Shown here: positions 53,925 to 62,605 of the stretch, piece after piece
Layout: every line of letters begins with the position of its first letter
Numbering within the stretch: position 1 is the first letter of the stretch
NCBI RefSeq assembly: GCF_014397245.1
Contig: NZ_JACLHY010000015.1
Span: 53,629-117,628 of the forward strand
Source of the DNA: Arenibacter arenosicollis
GTDB taxonomy: Bacteria; Bacteroidota; Bacteroidia; Flavobacteriales; Flavobacteriaceae
Direction of reading: 5' to 3'
Length of the DNA stretch: 64,000 nt
Program-made: the position numbers and the translations under genes
Notes under the pieces: generated by a model
What the model was told of the DNA's origin: nothing
Databases searched by the model: none
The model's input: only the letters and a program-made list of their open reading frames with translations

Positions 53925-55196
53925 CTAGCCTTTGGACTGAATTCCAGATTTTAAAACTTGTCCAAAATTGTACATATCAGCAAAGGAACAATAAAAAGGT
54001 GCCGGTGCCAAGCGTATTACATTGGGCTCCCTCCAATCCGTTATTACCCCGTTTTCCATTAAATAATTGAACAGATCCTTACCATGCCCATGTAAAAAAA
54101 CAGAGAGCTGACAGCCACGATCTTCAGGTGTGATAATTTCAAACGACCCGTCGGTCTCCTTATCTATCTCCTGGAGAATAAACTCCAAATAGGACACTAT
54201 GAGTTTCCTTTTTGCAATAAGTGCCTCCATACCCACCTCATCGAACATTTCCAAAGAAGCCAAATATGGGGCCAGTGAGAGCACAGGAGGATTACTTACC
54301 TGCCAGGCATCGGCATTTGCCATGGGCTCGAACTCTGGCTTCATTAAAAATCTAGTCTCTTTCTTTGTTCCCCACCAGCCTTCAAAGCGGGGAATATCGC
54401 TCCTATTAAGATACTGCTCGTGCACAAAAATACCTGATGCATTCCCGGGACCACTATTCATATATTTATAACTGCACCAAGCGGCAAAGTCTACCCCCCA
54501 GTCATGCAATTTTAAGGCAACATTGCCCACCCCGTGAGCTAAATCCCAACCTACGAAAGCACCTTGTTCCTTGGCCGATTTTGTAATGGACTCCATATCA
54601 AAAACCTGACCGTTGTAGTAATTTACACCACCTATGAGGACTAGTGCAAGTTCATCGCCGACCTCATTAATTATATCAAGGACATCTTGGGTATGCCAAA
54701 AATCCTCACCTGGCCTTTTCTTTACTTCTACAATGGCCTTATCAGGATCTAAACCATGAAACTTAACCTGACTCTTCAACATATATTGATCGGAGGGGAA
54801 TGCCTTTTCCTCACAAATAATTTTAAATCTTTTCTCGTTAGGCCTGTAAAAAGAGACCATGAGCATATGAAGATTTACGGTTAAGGTATTCATCACCGAC
54901 ACTTCTTCGGGCTTTGCACCAACTACTTTTGCCAATGGCGCAGCCAAGCGTTCGTGATAATCCCACCACGACTTTTCAGCATGGAAATGCCCCTCTACTG
55001 CCAAGTTTTTCCAGTCGTTCATAACATCATTCACAAACTTTTGGGTGCGTTTGGGTTCTAGCCCTAAGGAATTTCCGGTGAAATAAATAACATCCTTGCC
55101 CTTCACTTTTGGAAAATGGAATTCGTCACGGTATTTCCTCAGGGGATCTACTGCATCCAATTGCTGGGCAAACTCTAACGAATTTTGAAATTCCAT
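53925..55196 (-). CDS. kynU: Kynureninase
   Basis: A 423-residue PLP enzyme that splits (3-hydroxy)kynurenine to (3-hydroxy)anthranilate and alanine. Seen are 'YFTGNSLGLEPKRTQ', 'SVMNTLTVNLHMLM', 'VGWDLAHGVGNVALKLHDW' and the PLP lysine in 'CSYKYMNSGPG'. It follows the acetyltransferase gene by 66 bp and precedes the MFS gene by 30 bp. Together with kmo it gives two steps of the kynurenine route. Confidence 0.95.
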   Translation of the reverse strand: MEFQNSLEFAQQLDAVDPLRKYRDEFHFPKVKGKDVIYFTGNSLGLEPKRTQKFVNDVMNDWKNLAVEGHFHAEKSWWDYHERLAAPLAKVVGAKPEEVSVMNTLTVNLHMLMVSFYRPNEKRFKIICEEKAFPSDQYMLKSQVKFHGLDPDKAIVEVKKRPGEDFWHTQDVLDIINEVGDELALVLIGGVNYYNGQVFDMESITKSAKEQGAFVGWDLAHGVGNVALKLHDWGVDFAAWCSYKYMNSGPGNASGIFVHEQYLNRSDIPRFEGWWGTKKETRFLMKPEFEPMANADAWQVSNPPVLSLAPYLASLEMFDEVGMEALIAKRKLIVSYLEFILQEIDKETDGSFEIITPEDRGCQLSVFLHGHGKDLFNYLMENGVITDWREPNVIRLAPAPFYCSFADMYNFGQVLKSGIQSKG

Positions 55197-55262
55197 ATCC
55201 TAATTTTTATGCTAAAATACAACTTACCGATAGAAGGCAAATAGGTCAATTCTATAATTTCA

Positions 55263-55727
55263 TCAATCCACATTTATCCTCATTTCCAAAATATGCTTTT
55301 TAAATCCCACTTTCTCATAGGCCCTTATGGCGGGCAGGTTGTTATTGTAGACCGTAAGTCTTACCTCGTGTATACCCCTGGATTTGGACCATTGGACCAA
55401 GGCATCTACAATTGCCTTATTAACGCCCTTACCTCGGTGGTCCCGATCGGTATACATAAACCCAAGATAAGTATATTTTTTATGATCCAAATAGGGCTTT
55501 GCATCCCTTATCAAGGCATAGCCGGAACCAATTATATTTTGATCCACCTCAGCAACCATAACTGCAGCCTCATCGGATAGGACCAATTGCCTAAGGTCAT
55601 AATAACTGATCGGATCCTCATCCAATGTTTCATCAAAAGGCCTTTCGGCACTTATAATTTCCTGTTCAAAGGTCAACAGAGTTTTTAAATCGGCCAAAGT
55701 GGCCATTCTTACCGCAAATTGTTGCAT
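55263..55727 (-). CDS. GNAT-family N-acetyltransferase
   Basis: A 154-residue acetyltransferase with the acetyl-CoA loop 'TDRDHRGKGVNKAIVDAL' (Q/RxxGxG/A type) and 'YNNNLPAIRAYEKVGFKKH'. Substrate unknown. It is the first gene of the probable GNAT-kynU-MFS operon and diverges from the O-methyltransferase gene over 41 bp. Confidence 0.88.
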   Translation of the reverse strand: MQQFAVRMATLADLKTLLTFEQEIISAERPFDETLDEDPISYYDLRQLVLSDEAAVMVAEVDQNIIGSGYALIRDAKPYLDHKKYTYLGFMYTDRDHRGKGVNKAIVDALVQWSKSRGIHEVRLTVYNNNLPAIRAYEKVGFKKHILEMRINVD

Positions 55728-55733
55728 GATTAC

Positions 55734-55741
55734 TATATTTG
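55734..55741 (+). promoter_or_regulatory. Candidate -7 box for the O-methyltransferase gene
   Basis: TATATTTG lies 27 bp before the start and fits TAnnTTTG. The region is only 41 bp wide and is shared with the divergent GNAT gene; no TTTG -33 is seen. Confidence 0.45.
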
Positions 55742-55768
55742 AAGGCCTAAATATACAAAGTATAGCCC

Positions 55769-56410
55769 ATGCATTTTTTATCCACTATTTTGGAACAATA
55801 TATTGCCGACCATTCGCAATCGGAATCTAAATTACTTGAAAGACTTACACGGGAGACCCACCTAAAGGTAATTCAGCCAAGAATGATTACCGGACATTTT
55901 CAAGGCCGTGTATTAAGCCTTCTGTCCAAAATAATTAATCCCAAAAATATTTTGGAAATAGGCACCTATACCGGTTACTCTGCCCTATGCCTAGCCGAAG
56001 GCTTGCAAAAAGAGGGAACATTGCACACCATAGACATCAACGAAGAACTACATGCCATGCAAAGGAGATATTTTGACGAAAGTGGCTTTGGAAATCAAAT
56101 TGTACAGCATACCGGTGATGCATTGGATATAATACCTCAACTTGATGTTGTGTTCGATATGGTTTTTATCGATGCCGAAAAAGTGAGTTACTACCACTAT
56201 TTTGAAGCCGCCTTAAAAAAATGTCGTTCCGGAAGTGTTATTTTATCGGATAACGTGCTTTGGTCCGGTAAGGTGGTGGAGCCTTTGGACCCTAAGGACA
56301 AGGCAACAAAAATTTTACTGGATTACAACAAAAAATTAAAGGAAGACCATAGGGTAGAAACCGTACTTATGCCCATAAGGGACGGACTAACACTTAGTAG
56401 GGTGATATGA
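55769..56410 (+). CDS. Class I O-methyltransferase
   Basis: A 213-residue SAM-dependent enzyme of the catechol/caffeoyl-CoA O-methyltransferase type: 'ILEIGTYTGYSALCLAEGL' (SAM motif), 'VFDMVFIDAEKVSYYHYFEA' with metal-binding Asp, and 'ILSDNVLWSGKV' holding the other ligands. A small diphenol is the usual acceptor. Single gene. Confidence 0.9.
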   Translation: MHFLSTILEQYIADHSQSESKLLERLTRETHLKVIQPRMITGHFQGRVLSLLSKIINPKNILEIGTYTGYSALCLAEGLQKEGTLHTIDINEELHAMQRRYFDESGFGNQIVQHTGDALDIIPQLDVVFDMVFIDAEKVSYYHYFEAALKKCRSGSVILSDNVLWSGKVVEPLDPKDKATKILLDYNKKLKEDHRVETVLMPIRDGLTLSRVI

Positions 56411-57009
56411 TCTGATTATTTGAATACTTTACAATCCTTTAGTGCGGTAAAGTATTCATGACTATGGAGTCACTTCGACAGAGTCCAATTTCCAACGGCT
56501 CGGGCTTTCAATCCCTTCCGTCTCCTACGCCTAAAGCGAAGGGTCCACCTTGTCCTCCCGCGGAAAACTCGGGACAGGCTTAACCAAGGGAAGGAGCTTT
56601 TTTTATTCTGCCATCGGTTGAAGATCTACCACTAGAAAATGGCAGCCAAGTAATTTGTATATTCCTTTATAGACATTGCTTAGTCGTCAAAATTACTGAT
56701 AACATGATTATTTCAAGTCATCCCAATTTTTGCATTTTGAAAAAATGTTACCTCCCGAAATGACTACCACAGTCACTTCGACAGAGTCCCTTTTCGGGAC
56801 GACGAGAAGTCGCACAAGTTTAATTTTGGACAGCCACTAAATCAGTCTGTATTGTTAGCCGTTAGCCCAATAGTTGATTGCTCAATTCAAGTTCAGTATG
56901 AGCTACTTGTGTGATTTCTCCCTAAGGTCGAAATGACCACCACATTCATTTCAACGGAATCCAACTTCCAATTAGGAAAACCAAAATCGATTATAAATAA
57001 ACAAGAACT
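56411..57009. repeat. 600-bp noncoding region with degenerate interspersed repeats
   Basis: No gene is seen. The sequence GTCACTTCGACAGAGTCC occurs exactly at 56469-56486 and 56772-56789, and a diverged copy at 56945-56962. The last two are each preceded by a shared GAAATGACnACCACA stretch. A REP-like core 'TTTCTCCCTAAGGTCGAAA' lies near 56918. Such sequences resemble scattered intergenic palindromic elements of flavobacteria. A GC-rich region followed by seven T near 56599 could end the O-methyltransferase transcript. Confidence 0.6.
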
Positions 57010-57564
57010 CTACTTTGTCATACCCACTTTATGGTACAATCTGTAAAAGAGGATGGCAAAAGAAATGCCCACCGCTGCACCTACCAACAAATCCAAAGGA
57101 TAATGAACACCCACATAAATTCGGCTCATTGCAAATAAAAGTGGCCAAAGAAAAAAGACCCAAGTCCATTTGAATCTATCCCTAACAAAAAGAAAAATAC
57201 TGGTAGTAATACTAAAGGAACTGGATGAATGTCCAGAAAAAAAACTATATCCGTTAGGACTTTTAAGAATACGGATCAAGGTATTAATTTCCTCTGTGTT
57301 ATTGGGACGCAGACGCGCCACCCATTCTTTGGTGACCCCTGTAAGTGCAGCAACCAGTGCCAAGGTCAGCAACACAGTTCCCAACACCCGAAATGCCTCC
57401 TGTTTAGGATAAGCCCTAAAAATAAGCACTACAAATAAAATAAATAAGGGAATCCAAGTAGCAAAATTGGTGACATAAGACCAAAAGACATCATAATCTT
57501 CGATGCCCAAACTGTTCAAATAGATAAAGGTATCTCGATCCCAGTTCAGCAATAACTCCAGCAT
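57010..57564 (-). CDS. PAP2-family membrane phosphatase
   Basis: A 184-residue protein with about six helices. The three acid-phosphatase motifs are: 'KEWVARLRPN' (KxxxxxxRP-like), 'YSFFSGHSSSS' (PSGH-like; here FSGH) and 'SRIYVGVHYPLDLLVGA' (SRxxxxxHxxxD). It probably removes phosphate from undecaprenyl diphosphate, phosphatidate or similar lipids. It follows tatA by 1 bp. Confidence 0.9.
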   Translation of the reverse strand: MLELLLNWDRDTFIYLNSLGIEDYDVFWSYVTNFATWIPLFILFVVLIFRAYPKQEAFRVLGTVLLTLALVAALTGVTKEWVARLRPNNTEEINTLIRILKSPNGYSFFSGHSSSSFSITTSIFLFVRDRFKWTWVFFLWPLLFAMSRIYVGVHYPLDLLVGAAVGISFAILFYRLYHKVGMTK

Positions 57565-57565
57565 T

Positions 57566-57847
57566 TTATTTTCTTTTCACTACGCCGGTTACTTCGTCAA
57601 CGTTCTTCTTAACTTTACTGATCTCGTTCTTTATATCGTCGGTAAAACTAGTATCTATACCTTGTTTTTCCGCACTTTTCTGAATCTCTTTCTTTATATC
57701 CTCCGTGGCATCCTTTAGTTGTCTCATGCCCTTACCCAATCCCTTGGCTATTCCAGGAATTTTATCCGCGCCAAAAACCATTACCACGATAAACATGATA
57801 AAAAAGATTTCCGCACCACTAATAAATAGAATTATCGTACTTAACAT
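57566..57847 (-). CDS. tatA: Sec-independent translocase protein TatA/TatE
   Basis: A 93-residue protein: one N-terminal helix (about 5-23) with 'VFGADKIPGIAKGLGKGMRQ', the TatA signature, followed by an amphipathic helix and a charged tail. It forms the pore of the twin-arginine translocase. This is of interest because two Tat-dependent proteins occur in the LacI operon. tatC is not in the window. Minus-strand box TATATTTG (57859-57852) is about 5 bp upstream, rather close. Confidence 0.9.
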   Translation of the reverse strand: MLSTIILFISGAEIFFIMFIVVMVFGADKIPGIAKGLGKGMRQLKDATEDIKKEIQKSAEKQGIDTSFTDDIKNEISKVKKNVDEVTGVVKRK

Positions 57848-58158
57848 AAGACAAATATAATGAGAAGTTTGACAGCTGCATAAAAAAATAGGTTAACTTT
57901 TTTTAGGCCATAAGAACCCCATGAAACTGGGCTAATGCCCAACGTTTAAAACATTTATAATCACACCCATACCCCTTAATTCAGGGATAATCATTTGCTT
58001 CCAAATATTAAAACCTCAGAAAAATAACCAACAAAAATAAAGCCCCGACACCCGTTTGGCCATTTGGCAATCCGGAATCGGGGCTTTTTTATAAATTCAA
58101 GGAGCAGCATCAATAAGGATGCTAGCCCTAAATAAGATCACTCAAATTGCAAAAAATC
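57848..58158. other. 311-bp noncoding region between tatA and the M1 peptidase
   Basis: No gene is seen. It holds the terminator at 58039-58091 and a possible -7 box of tatA at 57852-57859. Confidence 0.5.
58039..58091. terminator. Intrinsic terminator after the M1 peptidase gene
   Basis: AAAGCCCCGA and TCGGGGCTTT form a 10-bp GC-rich stem; T-rich sequence follows on both strands. It lies about 70 bp after the M1 stop, and serves that minus-strand unit. Confidence 0.85.
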
Positions 58159-60468
58159 TTATTTCCCGTTTATCTTCTCTTTAAAAAGTTCGAAGTCGGA
58201 CTTAACCTCTTTCATAGGCCATGAATTATTGGTGGTATCTATATCCGCCGTTTCAGCTTTAGGATCTACTTCAACACCCACCAACTCCTTACCAGAGGCA
58301 ATGACTCGTTTTACCTCCTTATCATTTTTTCTCCATATTTCCGGAGGATAGGTAATATTTTCCTTGGAACCATCCGCATAGGTATATTCCACGATCAAAG
58401 GCATAGGAATTCCGCCTGGCTTGTTAAAGGTAATCTCATAGAAATATTTTGGTTCTACCACAGCATTTCGCTCTGCGGCCGACATATTGTCCATCATAAA
58501 CTCCTTTAAGCTTTTGGAATTTTCCGTAGGCGTTTTTCCTTTTAAGTTGGGTTCGTAATCTTCACTATCCTCTTCCGCCAAAAAGACCAAAGGTGGCAAA
58601 TCCTCTTCTTTTATATTCCTTTCCGCCATTAACGCACGCATTTGCTTGGTAGGCTTATCCGAAACATAATATTTTTTAACACCCTTTACACCTATATCAA
58701 CGTAATCTGTAGTATAGAACCAACTTCTCCAATACCAATCCAGGTCAACTGCAGAGGCATCCTCCATAGTCCTAAAGAAATCTTCTGGGGACGGATGTTT
58801 AAACATCCATCGTTGGGCATAGGTCTTAAATGCATGATCGAACAATTCCCTACCCATTACGGTCTCCCTAAGAATATTTAGGGCAGTTGCCGGTTTTCCA
58901 TAGGCATTGTTACCTAATTGGTACACATTTTCCGGATTGGACATAATTGGTGCTATGGTACTTTGATCTCCGGACATATAGGGTATGATCTTGGTAGGCT
59001 CTCCTCTACCGGATGGGTATTTACTATTTGGAGCAATGGCCTCGGGATAAGCTACCCCAAATTCCTGTTCGGCCATATACTGCATAAAAGTATCCAAACC
59101 TTCATCCATCCAACCCCATTGGCGTTCATCGGAATTTACGATCATGGGGAAAAAGTTATGTCCCACCTCATGGATAATTACAGAAATCATCCCGTATTTT
59201 ACCCTATCCGAATAAGTGCCATCCTCGTTGGGTCTTCCATAATTCCAACAAATCATAGGATATTCCATTCCCTGATTTTTAGCATGTACCGATATTGCTT
59301 TGGGATAAGGATAATCAAAAGTATGGGCAGAATAGGACCTTAAGGTATGCGCTACGGCCTTGGTAGAATACTCCTCCCATAACGGATTCCCTTCCTTGGG
59401 ATACATAGAAATGGCCATTACATCCCTGTTTCCTATTTTCACGGCCTGCATGTCATAAATGAACTTACGGGATGTTGCAAAACCAAAATCCCTCACATTT
59501 TCTGCTTTCAGCTTCCACGTTTTCTTCTTTTCAGAAAATCCCTTTTCGGCCTCTTCGGCTTCGGCCTGACTAACTATGATTACTGGTTTGTCATAAGATT
59601 TCTTTGCCTTTTCATATCGTTTTATCATTTCCTTGGAAAATACCTCCTTCATATTCTGAAGCTCTCCGGTACCATCCAAAATATGATCTGCAGGAACAGT
59701 AATATTAACCTCGTAATTGCCAAACGGAAGGGCAAATTCTCCACTGCCCCAGAACTGATGGTTCTGCCATCCTTCTATATCGCTATAGACGGCCATTCTA
59801 GGAAAAAATTGAGCTATAACATAAGCCCTATTCCCATCCTTTGGAAAATACTCGTATCCCGATCGGGCCCTATTTACGGTATGATCTGGAATATTGTACC
59901 ACCATTTTATAGAAAACGAAACCTGTCCCTTACTTTTTAAAACTTCGGGGAGATCTATCCGCATCATGGTCTGGTTAATGGTATATGGCAAGGCTTTACC
60001 ATTGGAATCCCGGACATATTCTATATTGAATCCACCATCGAATGTCGGGGTCATATATTTTTTTGCAAATCCGGCAACCGGCTCCGCCAAGGCTACTCCC
60101 TCACTATCACGCAAGGGCGATTTGGAGCTTTTGGAACGTACGTTCTGATCCAACTGTACCCATAAAAATGTAAGGTCATCCGGTGAATTATTGGTATAGG
60201 TTATGGTCTCTGAACCATAAATTTTTGCATTTTTATCATCGAGCTCAATATCCATTTTATAATCTGCCTGTTGCTGATAATAATCCGGGCCCGGTGCCCC
60301 AGAAGCCGACCTATAGGTGTTTGGGGTAGCAAATTCTTCATAAAGTTGCTTGAATTTACTTTGATTAAGGTGGCCTTGCTCCCTTTCCACTTTTACTTCA
60401 TCCTGGGCAACAGCAAGAGCCGCAAACAGGAACAATACCGAAGCAAAAACATGTTTCATTTTACTCAT
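58159..60468 (-). CDS. M1-family metallopeptidase
   Basis: A 769-residue exported protein (signal peptide ending 'AALAVAQ', about residue 22). The gluzincin motif HEVGH (His433, Glu434, His437) with the third ligand Glu456 in 'WMDEGLD' (19 residues on) is intact, and 'QGMEYPM' stands at the place of the GAMEN exopeptidase motif. The C-terminal 150 residues are acidic. It should cut peptides in the periplasm or at the cell surface. The DUF6702 gene lies just upstream on the same strand. Confidence 0.93.
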   Translation of the reverse strand: MSKMKHVFASVLFLFAALAVAQDEVKVEREQGHLNQSKFKQLYEEFATPNTYRSASGAPGPDYYQQQADYKMDIELDDKNAKIYGSETITYTNNSPDDLTFLWVQLDQNVRSKSSKSPLRDSEGVALAEPVAGFAKKYMTPTFDGGFNIEYVRDSNGKALPYTINQTMMRIDLPEVLKSKGQVSFSIKWWYNIPDHTVNRARSGYEYFPKDGNRAYVIAQFFPRMAVYSDIEGWQNHQFWGSGEFALPFGNYEVNITVPADHILDGTGELQNMKEVFSKEMIKRYEKAKKSYDKPVIIVSQAEAEEAEKGFSEKKKTWKLKAENVRDFGFATSRKFIYDMQAVKIGNRDVMAISMYPKEGNPLWEEYSTKAVAHTLRSYSAHTFDYPYPKAISVHAKNQGMEYPMICWNYGRPNEDGTYSDRVKYGMISVIIHEVGHNFFPMIVNSDERQWGWMDEGLDTFMQYMAEQEFGVAYPEAIAPNSKYPSGRGEPTKIIPYMSGDQSTIAPIMSNPENVYQLGNNAYGKPATALNILRETVMGRELFDHAFKTYAQRWMFKHPSPEDFFRTMEDASAVDLDWYWRSWFYTTDYVDIGVKGVKKYYVSDKPTKQMRALMAERNIKEEDLPPLVFLAEEDSEDYEPNLKGKTPTENSKSLKEFMMDNMSAAERNAVVEPKYFYEITFNKPGGIPMPLIVEYTYADGSKENITYPPEIWRKNDKEVKRVIASGKELVGVEVDPKAETADIDTTNNSWPMKEVKSDFELFKEKINGK

Positions 60469-60527
60469 ATTTGAAATTGATTTTTTTAGCGCGGGAATTT
60501 AACAATTATATGACAGATTGTTATTAA

Positions 60528-61037
60528 TTACTTTAAGTTTAACATACCTTTATTATTCTCCCGGATTAGTACGAAACTCTTTTTCTGTCCATTAAGTTTA
60601 AAATGGACCACATTTTTCTGTTCCTCGAACATATCCATTAATACTTCGTTCTGCACGGAAATAGTAGTAATGGAGTTGATATCAATTTTGGGAACTTCCA
60701 GGAAACTGACCATTATATCATTTTCGTATTTTTTACCCAAAAAGTTATAAGCCACATTCTTCCCGTTGATCTCAATGGCAAACTTGGCCTTTACATATTT
60801 TTCTATATACTCATTGGCCGCGGAAGACTCGTCCTTGGTGGCCAGATTACCCTTTAGACCATAACGTTCCAACAGCAATTTATCCATATCATCTATAAAT
60901 ATCCTGGTGGTAATCTGCAGTGCCTTGTCTTTATCCGAGTATTCAATACTGGTTACACTTAGGTAAAATTTATGTGCTACCGTAAACGCTAACAGCGGCA
61001 ACAACAGTATTAAAAAGGTCTTTTTTAGATAGTGCAT
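60528..61037 (-). CDS. DUF6702 family secreted protein
   Basis: A 169-residue protein with a signal peptide (cut near 'LAFTVAHKF'). The pattern 'HKFYLSVTSIEYSDKDKALQ', 'RIFIDDMDKLLLERYGL' is that of DUF6702, found next to M1 peptidases in many flavobacteria. The function is unknown. It is 59 bp upstream of the M1 gene, probably one operon. Confidence 0.85.
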   Translation of the reverse strand: MHYLKKTFLILLLPLLAFTVAHKFYLSVTSIEYSDKDKALQITTRIFIDDMDKLLLERYGLKGNLATKDESSAANEYIEKYVKAKFAIEINGKNVAYNFLGKKYENDIMVSFLEVPKIDINSITTISVQNEVLMDMFEEQKNVVHFKLNGQKKSFVLIRENNKGMLNLK

Positions 61038-61152
61038 ATTATTTTTATCACATTTTATTGAACAATCATTGTGCCGTTTTTTTTTTTGACCGTTCGGTCA
61101 TAATTTTAGTTTTACATTATAAAGTGGTCAACCTATATCAGGGACGTACACA

Positions 61153-61323
61153 ACTGCTTACTGCTTACTGACCACTGTTCACTACTTTGCACCTTGAACT
61201 TTGAACCTTGAACTTTCAACTGTTCACTGTTTACTGTTTACTGAAAGCTGCTCACTGAAAACTGTTCACTACCAACTGCCCACTCTTCATTGTTAATTGT
61301 TAACTGTTAATTGATCATTGTCC
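61153..61323. repeat. Heptamer tandem array 1
   Basis: Degenerate 7-bp units, of which the steadiest part is ACT (variants ACC, ATT, GCT), recur at exact 7-bp steps. Nineteen consecutive units fill 61191-61323 and five earlier units start at 61153, 61160, 61167, 61174 and 61181 in a phase shifted by 3 bp. Typical units are GTTCACT, GTTTACT and TTGAACT. The array stops at the stop codon of the next gene. Confidence 0.85.
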
Positions 61324-61324
61324 C

Positions 61325-62128
61325 TCACTCCATCCCATTATTCTTCCTGTAAACAAAGCTTTTCTGTTTAATAAAATCCCATATAGCGAATAGATCCTGG
61401 CTATCTATAATAGCATTAAAATTGGCATCGACTTCGCAGTAATACAAGAAATCGTCTATTTTTTCCATCGGAATTTTGAGTTGCAACACAAACAAGCTAT
61501 CGGCAAATTCGGTTCTTAATTGCTGTGATTTATTGTAATTTACATCTCGTGCCACACGTTTTTTCAACATTTTGGTGCGACCAGATATAGCATTGATTAT
61601 GGGATTGAACGGAATACTGGTGAGCATACCTATGGACAAGGGACCCATGGAGGCTTCCCTCAGCAACCTTTCACTCTGCATCAAGGGCTTAACATGGGCA
61701 TTGGGCAGACCCAAACTTGTGGCGGAAATAACAGGATCTATATCCATATTTCGCATGTCCCTACCCAATTCTCCGGTTAGGTTATAGGGCATTACTATAA
61801 CTTCATCCAAAGCAATATTGGATTCCTCCAACGGAATGGATAAAAACTTACTATCAAGGATACCGGCATTAACCACAATTTCCTTGCGTTTATATTGTAC
61901 TGCAGAAAAAACAAGGGTATCGTTTAGGCGTACTGCAATGGAGAAAAATCCGTTAATATCGGTGATCGCGGCTTTTTTTGTAGTGGTATTTAGTACGTGT
62001 GTCGCCGCCACATCCCCGTCCTCACTATAGACCTTTCCTTCCAATGTTTTGGAAAAATCCTGTGCCATTAAACCTTGGGCAAATACACCAAACAAGATGA
62101 AAACCAAATATATTGGGATATTACGCAC
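61325..62128 (-). CDS. Carboxypeptidase-like regulatory domain protein
   Basis: A 267-residue exported protein (signal ending 'GLMAQ', about 22). Residues 25-110 form a carboxypeptidase-regulatory-like domain ('LEGKVYSEDGDVAATHVLNT', 'DINGFFSIAVRLNDTLVFSA'), the fold that starts TonB-dependent receptors but here without a barrel. The C-terminal half is unassigned and ends near a helix 'KIPMEKIDDFLYYCEVD'. It is a paralog of the gene at 62599, sharing the 'KIDDFLxYC' segment. Confidence 0.82.
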   Translation of the reverse strand: MRNIPIYLVFILFGVFAQGLMAQDFSKTLEGKVYSEDGDVAATHVLNTTTKKAAITDINGFFSIAVRLNDTLVFSAVQYKRKEIVVNAGILDSKFLSIPLEESNIALDEVIVMPYNLTGELGRDMRNMDIDPVISATSLGLPNAHVKPLMQSERLLREASMGPLSIGMLTSIPFNPIINAISGRTKMLKKRVARDVNYNKSQQLRTEFADSLFVLQLKIPMEKIDDFLYYCEVDANFNAIIDSQDLFAIWDFIKQKSFVYRKNNGME

Positions 62129-62189
62129 TACGTTCTATATTATTGAAGATTATTGTTCAACCCAGGTCGCTATTGAACTATTTTGGACG

Positions 62190-62273
62190 TTGAACACTAG
62201 ATATTAGACGTTATATATTAGATGTTGGATTCTAGACACTAGACATTCAACTTTGAACTGAAAACTGTTTACT
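62190..62273. repeat. Heptamer tandem array 2
   Basis: Twelve consecutive 7-bp units in strict phase, starting with TAG-type units (CTAGATA, TTAGACG, CTAGACA) and moving to TTGAACT and GTTTACT. It lies in the noncoding region between the two carboxypeptidase-regulatory-like genes. Confidence 0.82.
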
Positions 62274-62282
62274 ACCTTTAAA

Positions 62283-62605
62283 AGTTCTCGATACAAAATG
62301 CCTACTGGCATTTCACTCGAACTGACGCACGACCGGACAAATAAGTATTGAACCATGAACATTCAACCTTCAACCGATTACCGTCAACTGTTCACTGTTT
62401 ACTGTTCACTGACGACTGACCCCTGCCCACTATTCAATGCCATTAAGAGTTCTCGATACAAAATGCCCAACGGCATTTCACTCGAACTGACGCACGACCG
62501 GACAAATAAGTATTGAACTTTGAACATTCAACTTTCAACCGAATACTGTCAACTGTTCACTGTTCACTGTTTACTGTTCACTGACGACTGACCCCTGCTC
62601 ACTGT
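62283..62605. repeat. 165-bp tandem duplication (REP-like palindrome plus heptamer array)
   Basis: The block that begins AGTTCTCGATACAAAATGCC at 62283 is repeated from 62448 at a distance of 165 bp. Each copy holds a palindrome (AAATGCC, 4-bp loop, GGCATTT; the loops differ, TACT and CAAC), the conserved 'ACTCGAACTGACG', and a heptamer array of 13 units (62348-62438 and 62513-62603). The right-hand copy runs into the stop codon of the next gene. Confidence 0.85.
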
